Under the pieces are notes generated by a model that saw only the letters and a program-made list of their open reading frames with translations, ran no database searches and was not told the origin of the DNA. From assembly GCA_030762175.1 (NCBI GenBank), contig CM060842.1, positions 64,380,001 to 64,444,000 on the forward strand: a stretch of DNA of 64,000 bases, given 5' to 3'. The translations under genes were made by a program, and so were the position numbers. Source of the DNA: Metallyticus violacea (Eukaryota; Arthropoda; Insecta; Mantodea; Metallyticidae). Every line of letters starts with the position of its first letter. Position 1 is the stretch's first letter. Positions 57,897-64,000 of this stretch are shown here, piece by piece.

Positions 57897-59229
57897 TCAA
57901 CCCCATCACCAACACCACTACACCACCACAATACCTTATGTCTCTGTAATTGTAAACTCTGAGCAGGTGGGTTGTGTCTTTGTGCACCAAATTCCTCATT
58001 GCCTTTTGGATAAACTTCCTTTTTGATGAAGGTTGTCTAAATGCGGAAGACAAGGCGCTGATTTCTATATATGGACATCTGATGCAAATTTATTGTAGGG
58101 CTATAACAATAAAAAAGGCAGTCCTATTAGCTGGCAATGAAAAAGGAAAGTTTTACCTTTCCGAATAACATGATCATGTGAAAACATGGAAAAAATTTGT
58201 TCATAACGATTGAGTACTGAATAATTCATAAAGAGCGATGTGACTACATTTATTTTGTCTGTTTTCTTGTACATTTAAAGGAAAAATCATAGTTGACCTT
58301 AGTTACTGGCACTTGATGAAATTTCACTTCAACCCAGAGGGAATTAATAATTGTTTGTTGCTATTTAGTGAATTAGAATGTACACTCTATACATTGGACA
58401 TAATGTTCGAATTAATAATAAGCAACTCAGACCAGTCTGTTTCTTTTGGAATACACGGAAATCCGGACGCTCTTATCTCGGTTTATGGGTATGAAGGCAT
58501 CGATTCTCCAGTAGAAGGTAGACGCGTAAACAGAGAGAAATAAAGTAAACAAGTCTGAACATTTTATGAGAACCGATTACTACGTTTACTCAATAACTAT
58601 TTCTTGCCAGGAAATTAGTTCTGTTGACATTTACTTCGTACCTTATCGATTAGCTTCTCAGGGAGTCTCGGATGGATTAAGACACGATCATAAACCCGCA
58701 GAGGCGCGTTTTACGACCCTCTCTAAACTATCTGTTCATTTCTTTGTGCAATCTTTGTCGTACAAGTGTCTCTTCTTGTTCTGCTCCTCTTTTTTTCTGC
58801 TTGTATAGTTAACAAGCAGTTTACTCTTTTGTAACATGCAATAAACTATATTTTTTTCCCCATCCGTTTTCCCTTACAATTCGCCCCTCCGCCCATTTAC
58901 CAATCTTTCTCTCTCTTTCGCGTCCCATAAAGTTTGGGAGTATTGTGTAATACTGCAATCTTTTATTTATGTTTTGTAATTATAATTATAGGACAGTATA
59001 TTCAGTCTACTTTTGCTCCAATAGGTAATCCAAAGTACATTCGTAGGAAAGGATGTAAAAACTCTTTATGATTTTTAATGAATTATTTTATACCGTTCCA
59101 TCTTCAAGTCATTCAATTTGCGGCATTAAATTATCCCTTCAAAACATTCTTGGATACTTTGTATTATAAATCTGGCAAACCAATTGCATATGGACCGTAG
59201 CACGGTAGCTTCGACAGGCAAACCAGATG
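57897..59229. other. Unassigned stretch
   Basis: Frames of 60-80 codons at 57974-58168, 58313-58543 and 58566-58808 on the plus strand have balanced composition but no recognisable domain. I do not call them genes. Confidence 0.4.
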
Positions 59230-59390
59230 CGTCCATATAAAACAATGTTAAAAAAAAGTAGTTCTCTTTGAGAAATAGATTCAATTATTTCCCCACGTGC
59301 AGATTTGCTATTTTTGTAGGCTTGTCTTTTAAATAATTCCAGAGATTAGATCTGGGGATTGAGAGACCAGTGAATGCTATGGTATTTCAC
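59230..59390 (-). pseudogene. Possible Tc1-like transposase fragment (third-acidic-residue region)
   Basis: The phrase ccagagattagatctgggga plus ttgagagaccagtgaatg is close to the antisense of the Tc1 'WPxxSPDLNPIExLW' codons. On the minus strand it reads GLSIPRSNLWNYLKDKPTKI with the SPDLN part damaged, and continues into a worn C-terminal region. It is short and partly ambiguous. Confidence 0.4.
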
Positions 59391-59483
59391 TGTAGAGAGT
59401 CCCTCCATGAAATGGTGTTGTCAGTCTTGACAACATGCTGTTTAACTTAAGCAGCTGGTTAATATAGATAACTTAGGGTTAGA

Positions 59484-59745
59484 ATGTCTCCTACATTTGA
59501 ACATTTCTATAGTTCGGCAAGCACGGTGACCAAATTGTTGGCCAGGTGGCTTAGGGAGGTCTTGGAACATCCGCCATACGCACTTGACTTGAGTTCGTAT
59601 GACTACTTTCTTCGGTTGAAAGAACCCCTCCTTGATAGACGCCGTAGAATAATCCATCACCGTAATCAAAAATAACAATTTCACCAACCGCATATAACGA
59701 CTATTGCAGGAGGTTGTTAATGGCATATATAGAGTTCTATTTTGT
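59484..59745 (+). pseudogene. Mariner-like transposase C-terminal fragment
   Basis: VTKLLARWLREVLEHPPYAL, DLSSYDYFLRLKEPLLDRRR, then IIHHRNQ and, past stops, LLQEVVNGI. This matches the mariner block 'HPPYSPDLSPCDYxLxPKLKEPLRG' that contains the third catalytic Asp, kept here in SYDYF. The second-Asp block upstream is missing. It lies head-on to the possible Tc1-like piece at 59230-59390. Confidence 0.8.
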
Positions 59746-61559
59746 TTAGTGTTAAAGTTATTCGTTTATAAACGTTGTTTACTTTTATCTTTGTTTGTTG
59801 TATACACGATGAATGATGAGGCCATGCATTATCTTGGTATTGTTAACATTTTTGAAAGAGGTTCTTGCATGGAATTTTTTTATTCTCTCTCTCATCATGA
59901 AATGTTTTTATAGCTTCACTGTAACTAATATAACATTGGATGAAAAGTTAAACAGAATATATTCTTGTATAATTAATATACTTTTATATTTTTAAGATGA
60001 TGCTATTGCTTCTGTTTCTCTTCTTTACCAAAGTAGCCAAATCCCTGTTATTTATTACCTGTAATTTATAAATATTAATTCCTTTATTTATGGGATTGTA
60101 TTAACAGTTTGGGAATTCATTCGTAAAGACTATTTACGAACTAGCAATAATTTCAAGAAAGGAACCTTAAACTAATAGGAAAAAACCGTTATTCTGGTAA
60201 ATTTAATCTAATCGGTAAATATTCGATACTCTGTCCAACGCAGATACGCTAACTTTAAAGACGAAAAAATTTCATCATTTCTCGTCTTCATTAATTCAAA
60301 CTTTGGAACAGCTGCGCCAGGTAGCTTTCTTTATATTGCATTATAAAAGAATGTTCTAAATTATTTACCACAAAATACCATATACAATATGTAATATACA
60401 AGCTTAGGAAACAAAACACGGACGTTCATTGTTCCTTCACAATACTCCCAGGTACGTTTTATTTTCTTGTAAATCCTTCCCGTTTCCTAAAGCACACTTA
60501 ATTTTACAGTGGCTGTTATGAGCAAACAAAGGGGTGGTCTAAGTATTATTTTCGCATTATACGGAAGTTTTCGACAAAAGTTTTGTCATAAGCGTACAAA
60601 TAAAAAAAAAAGTTATCCTGGGAAGGTAATTCTGTCATGCTTATCGCGAAGTGCGTGTTGGGTGGAAGAGAGGGCTAGAGGGGCCGAGAGTGGTGCCGTC
60701 TACATTTAAAAGTCAAAAAGCGTTGCTCTAAATTTACATATTAATAACTGGGTTATGGAAATGCAATTATGCTCCTCTGTATACCATACCCCATCGCGGC
60801 GGAAGTTTTGTGTCCTCGTCGATCTCGTGTAATACCCCGCGCCTGTTGGGTAATGGCTGTTAAGCCCGAGAACAAGGTAAAAAGGGAAATAGAGACATAG
60901 CAATGACCTCTTTCCCGCTTTCAAAGTGCACACCAAAGGAATTTTCTCAAGAGCGCACTTAGTTAACGCTACAAAAGATTAGCAACGCAAATTATTTACG
61001 TTATGTAATCCAGCGTCATAGTTTCAGTAAGATATGTTGTACACCTATTTAAAAGCGTAATTTATTATTTTCGGTTAGTAGTCGGATATGGAATTTGTGA
61101 TGCTAAAGTGGCATCTAAGCAGGTTTCCTCTTCCTCTGCCTCAGCCACAATCATCCCATCAGCATCTTCAGCGCAATGTGTGGGTTCAGATAATCAGTTG
61201 TTGCACTATAGCATTACGTTCAATGTGTTTTTCCATTCTCTGCTGGAATTATTGCTTTCAGCTGTCATTGACGAGGTAAGTTAGAAACTGTAAAATGCTC
61301 TATCGCGTATAATTTCCAAAAAGTACAGTATCCATTACTACTACTAATATAATCTTGTAAATCTGGAATAAATTTAGAATTTCTTATAATATTTAAACTA
61401 ATTTTTGAACAGTTTGGTGTGCTGGTTTCAATTTGGACCCCATTTTTCTCAATTAATGAATCGAAAAACAATTACACGAAAGCGTCAGTCAAAATGCTTC
61501 GAACGTGTAAAAAAGTCAATGTTAAATTTATATGCACTATTTTTTTCTAATTAAAAGTA
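59746..61559. other. Unassigned stretch
   Basis: Frames up to 76 codons on either strand without recognisable domains. A GC-richer patch lies at about 60620-60860 (ggaagagagggctagagggg, taccccgcgcctgttgggta) without motifs. Confidence 0.45.
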
Positions 61560-61908
61560 CACGGTAGCTCAGTTGGTCAATAATCGGCACAGAAGATCGG
61601 AGATCCTTAGTTTCAATTCTCCTAAACCCAAGATCGCGGGTTCGAACCCTGCCAGAATCGATGGATTTTTTCGGGGCGTAAAAATCCTAAGTATGGCTTC
61701 CTTCGGAAGGGAAGTAAAGCCGTGGGTCCCGTGTCGTACATTTACGGCACGAAAAAGAACCTCAAGCCTGAAAGAGAGGCCTCTGAGCAAAATTAGTCGG
61801 CCGTTTCACGCCCTGAGTTGAATGGGACGCTGATGACCTGAGATGTTAAAGAGCGTCAATAAATAAAAAAAATCAATCAATCAATCTTAGTTTTGAATTC
61901 TGACCGTG
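61560..61908 (+). mobile_element. tRNA-like sequence split by a SINE B
   Basis: With the inner SINE and one duplication copy removed, cacggtagctcagttggtca ... agttttgaattctgaccgtg remains. The ends cacggt and accgtg pair perfectly, gctcagttgg is a D-arm/A-box sequence, and agttttgaattct is a B-box-like T-arm. The head differs from those of families A and B, so it may be a third SINE family or a tRNA pseudogene. The anticodon arm is worn. Confidence 0.65.
61621..61885 (+). mobile_element. SINE family B, 5'-truncated, with target-site duplication
   Basis: It starts within the anticodon-like loop (cctaaacccaagatcgcggg), includes the B box gggttcgaaccct, and ends with gggacgctgatgacctg ... agagcgtc and (aatc)n. 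cttagtttcaattct (61606-61620) and cttagttttgaattct (61886-61901) are the duplicated target. Frames of 73-82 codons on both strands cover it and are not genes. Confidence 0.95.
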
Positions 61909-63261
61909 ACCTGAATTTTTCAAATTTGATTTTTTCTTTCCATCCAATTTCCTACACATGGCTAGTGTACACTTTTATATAGCAACTGTAGAGGTTTCCT
62001 TCACCTATTATAAATGTTGAATTATCAGCTTTCGTTATACAAATGAACATTCGATAATCGGGCTTGAAATAACATACATATATCGATTGTCTCTATAGAG
62101 CCAAGGATGCGCGTCATCAAGCAATATCGATTCTAATCCTCAGAGCATGCATAATGCGAGTATCGATAGTACACAAAATGTCGGTGATTGAGGTTCAGGC
62201 ATGTTGCTCGGGCTTGTTTGTTTGGTTCGTTGCAGTTACGTGGTTTATTACAGCGGTTTATAGTTGGAATTAGATCAACAGTAGCGTGTTAGATCTTTTG
62301 TTGTTTTATTAAGTTAATATTAATTCAATAAATTACATTAGAAACTTGTGTAATAGAAAGTGTTTAGTACAACGTGGGTCGCTCTTATTGTGTGTCCAGC
62401 TATGCCTCTAAATGTGGGAGTGAACTACCATATTTAAATGTCTAAAGGAGCAATCCTTAAAGGAGAAGTGGATAAAGATTATACACCGTGCAAATTTGAA
62501 GTTAATGATAAAACTGTATTGCGTATTAAAAACTTAATGCCATATTTTGTGCCAAGGGAGGACATTTTCCCTGTGTAATTTTTCCTAATCTACCATCATG
62601 TGTGACAGTGAGGCTTAGCAATGAAAGAAAAGTTCCGGAAGAACGTATGAAACGGATTTTGGAATGTCATTTAAACTGCAATTATTTACCTTTTAAATAT
62701 TGTAACCTTTAGGCTAAAACATCACTTTAGTATTACTCGCATTTAATAAAAGTTTAAGATTCTGCATTAATACCACATTTCCTAAAATCTCCAGTGGAAA
62801 GCGTGTACAGATACACAGAACTTTAAGAACCATTTCGTTATTTAATGAAAATTCGTCCAAAAGATGTTCATTTTTCAATAAATTGTAACAAAGGAATGTT
62901 GCTGCCTCATTTCACTGATTGGAGTAAAAACATCAGAACAACCTTTTAAGGTTCTTTAAAGACATTGGTACTACTGTTAGATAGGAGCTATATCTAAGAG
63001 TACTAACGGTTTCAAAGAAGTCGTGATGTTTCCATGTGAAGTTCTTTGTATTACAAAACATTTTAATTGCTCACATTTGAAATTTAAGTTATTTATTATT
63101 ATCTACCATGCCATTCTCTCAAAGTGCGCACTCTCAAAAGTTCTTAATCTTAATTTTTAAAAGATTTATCTAAATTTATGGATCCCGTTGTTTTAAAATT
63201 ACACTCGTCATCATAGGCCATCATTTGACTGAACTGTTGACATCATTTCGTCTCGTTACTC
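61909..63261. other. Unassigned; possible worn THAP/P-element-like segment at 62.37-62.7 kb
   Basis: Discontinuous pieces on the plus strand, GRSYCVSSYASKCGSELPYL (about 62370), DYTPCKFEVNDKTV (about 62478) and a FPNLPSCVT-like phrase (about 62581), loosely recall a THAP domain and its 'AVPxIFPNLPS' continuation. The zinc ligands are not all identifiable and frames change, so this is tentative. Nothing else is recognised. Confidence 0.25.
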
Positions 63262-63339
63262 AAAAAAAAAAAAAAAAAAAACAAAACAAAACGAAACAAA
63301 ACAAAACGAAACAAACAAAAACAAAAAAAAAAAAAAAAC
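63262..63339. repeat. A-rich simple repeat, (AAAAC)n between A runs
   Basis: 19 A's, then aaaac/gaaac pentamers, then 16 A's. It could be an expanded retroposon tail, but no body was recognised to its left. Confidence 0.95.
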
Positions 63340-64000
63340 TTGTAATAACACTGGTAAACACAGTGTTTTGGAATATGTACCGTTATTCAGTTATTTCACT
63401 GTTGTGCAAGACTCGCTTGCTATTGACACAAAAATCAATACTTTTACTCTTTAATGCTCCAGTCAGTGCGAGTCAAAAGAAAAGATAAAATATCGGGGCA
63501 TTCAGGTTCTTCTGAAATTATGTTCATAGTGACTTCATAGTTAGTGAATAGAAACTCGAATTTCTTTGATCACCTATTATATCAAATGTAATGAATGCAA
63601 TTAAGCGTTTGATTTCTTAATGCTTTATGCTAACTCTGTACACTTTTAAATTAAAAAAAATGCAATTTGAAAGAAATGTGATGGAAAGTCTCCTGCCCCC
63701 CAGCCCATTTTACGCAAAATAACACAAAATCTTCAGGTATATTTTTAAAATGGTTTTGCACTGTTATCTCACAATAATTTTCTTTTGTATTCACAATGTA
63801 GAAATTCTTTTACAATAAATTAGCAATGTTTCCCTGGTATAATTCAATTCCACCTGTCCACAAACCATTACGGAAATGTCGAGAGTACATCATTCACAAT
63901 ATTTATCACTCATTTTCCCCAATTTTAGGGAGAAGGTCCAAATGGCCAAGCCATCACAGTTGGCACTTTATAATTTGGAATCACGTAAATGAAATGATTT
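63340..64000. other. Unassigned stretch to window end
   Basis: AT-rich, no motif recognised. Confidence 0.6.

Noticed and set aside
1..64000. CRISPR array, operon or bacterial-type gene cluster
   Set aside because: No regularly spaced direct repeats with unique spacers and no dense co-oriented genes. The content is that of eukaryotic intergenic DNA.

Overview
The window is AT-rich, gene-poor eukaryotic DNA, most likely from an arthropod. The protein fossils are typical of arthropod genomes: I/R1-like non-LTR retrotransposons, mariner, a Tc1/mariner relative with a DUF4817-type head, and hAT. Two abundant tRNA-derived SINE families and very long ATT and ACT microsatellites fit the same picture. 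A chelicerate is possible, but nothing here proves a class. I found no convincing host protein-coding gene, no functional tRNA or rRNA gene, no CRISPR array and no operon-like organisation. Nearly all recognisable coding sequence is dead mobile-element sequence.

Layout. 1-753 is the minus-strand 3' end of a LINE. 1369-8138 is a nested composite: a Tc1/mariner-type DNA transposon relic split by an almost full-length I-like LINE (2066-7955) with a target-site duplication. That LINE has a 5' UTR, ORF1 with three zinc knuckles, ORF2 with endonuclease, RT, RNase H and a C-terminal zinc finger, and a 3' UTR of three ~117-bp tandem units. 11588-12790 is a mariner relic split by a SINE. 15839-16187 is a 349-bp MITE flanked by TA. 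17188-17531 holds a helix-turn-helix transposase fragment. 27095-27330 holds the C-terminal dimerisation domain of a hAT transposase. 29560-30810, 31950-32168 and 38790-39440 are decayed LINE RT pieces. 39467-40752 is an element with ~180-bp inverted termini. 46150-46690, 49200-49640 and 55740-55975 look like further LINE C-termini. 59230-59745 holds two transposase pieces in opposite orientations.

SINEs. Family A has a Leu/Ser-like tRNA head (A box ggtggccgaggtcgttaagg, B box ggttcgattcc) and a tail ending gttaaacactatt. Family B has a head that closes a 7-bp acceptor-like stem and a tail with a GGACGCT/AGCGTCC hairpin. Several copies keep target-site duplications. Three separate insertions consist only of the last ~50 bp of family A and share almost the same 5' boundary. 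A third tRNA-like sequence at 61.56-61.91 kb is split by a family B copy.

The remaining tens of kilobases are AT-rich sequence without recognisable content. A few more GC-rich patches (13.0, 20.9, 45.2-45.6 and 47.8 kb) remain unclassified. The elements do not form a pathway. What they share is mechanism: LINE-type target-primed insertion of LINEs and SINEs, and cut-and-paste DNA transposons.
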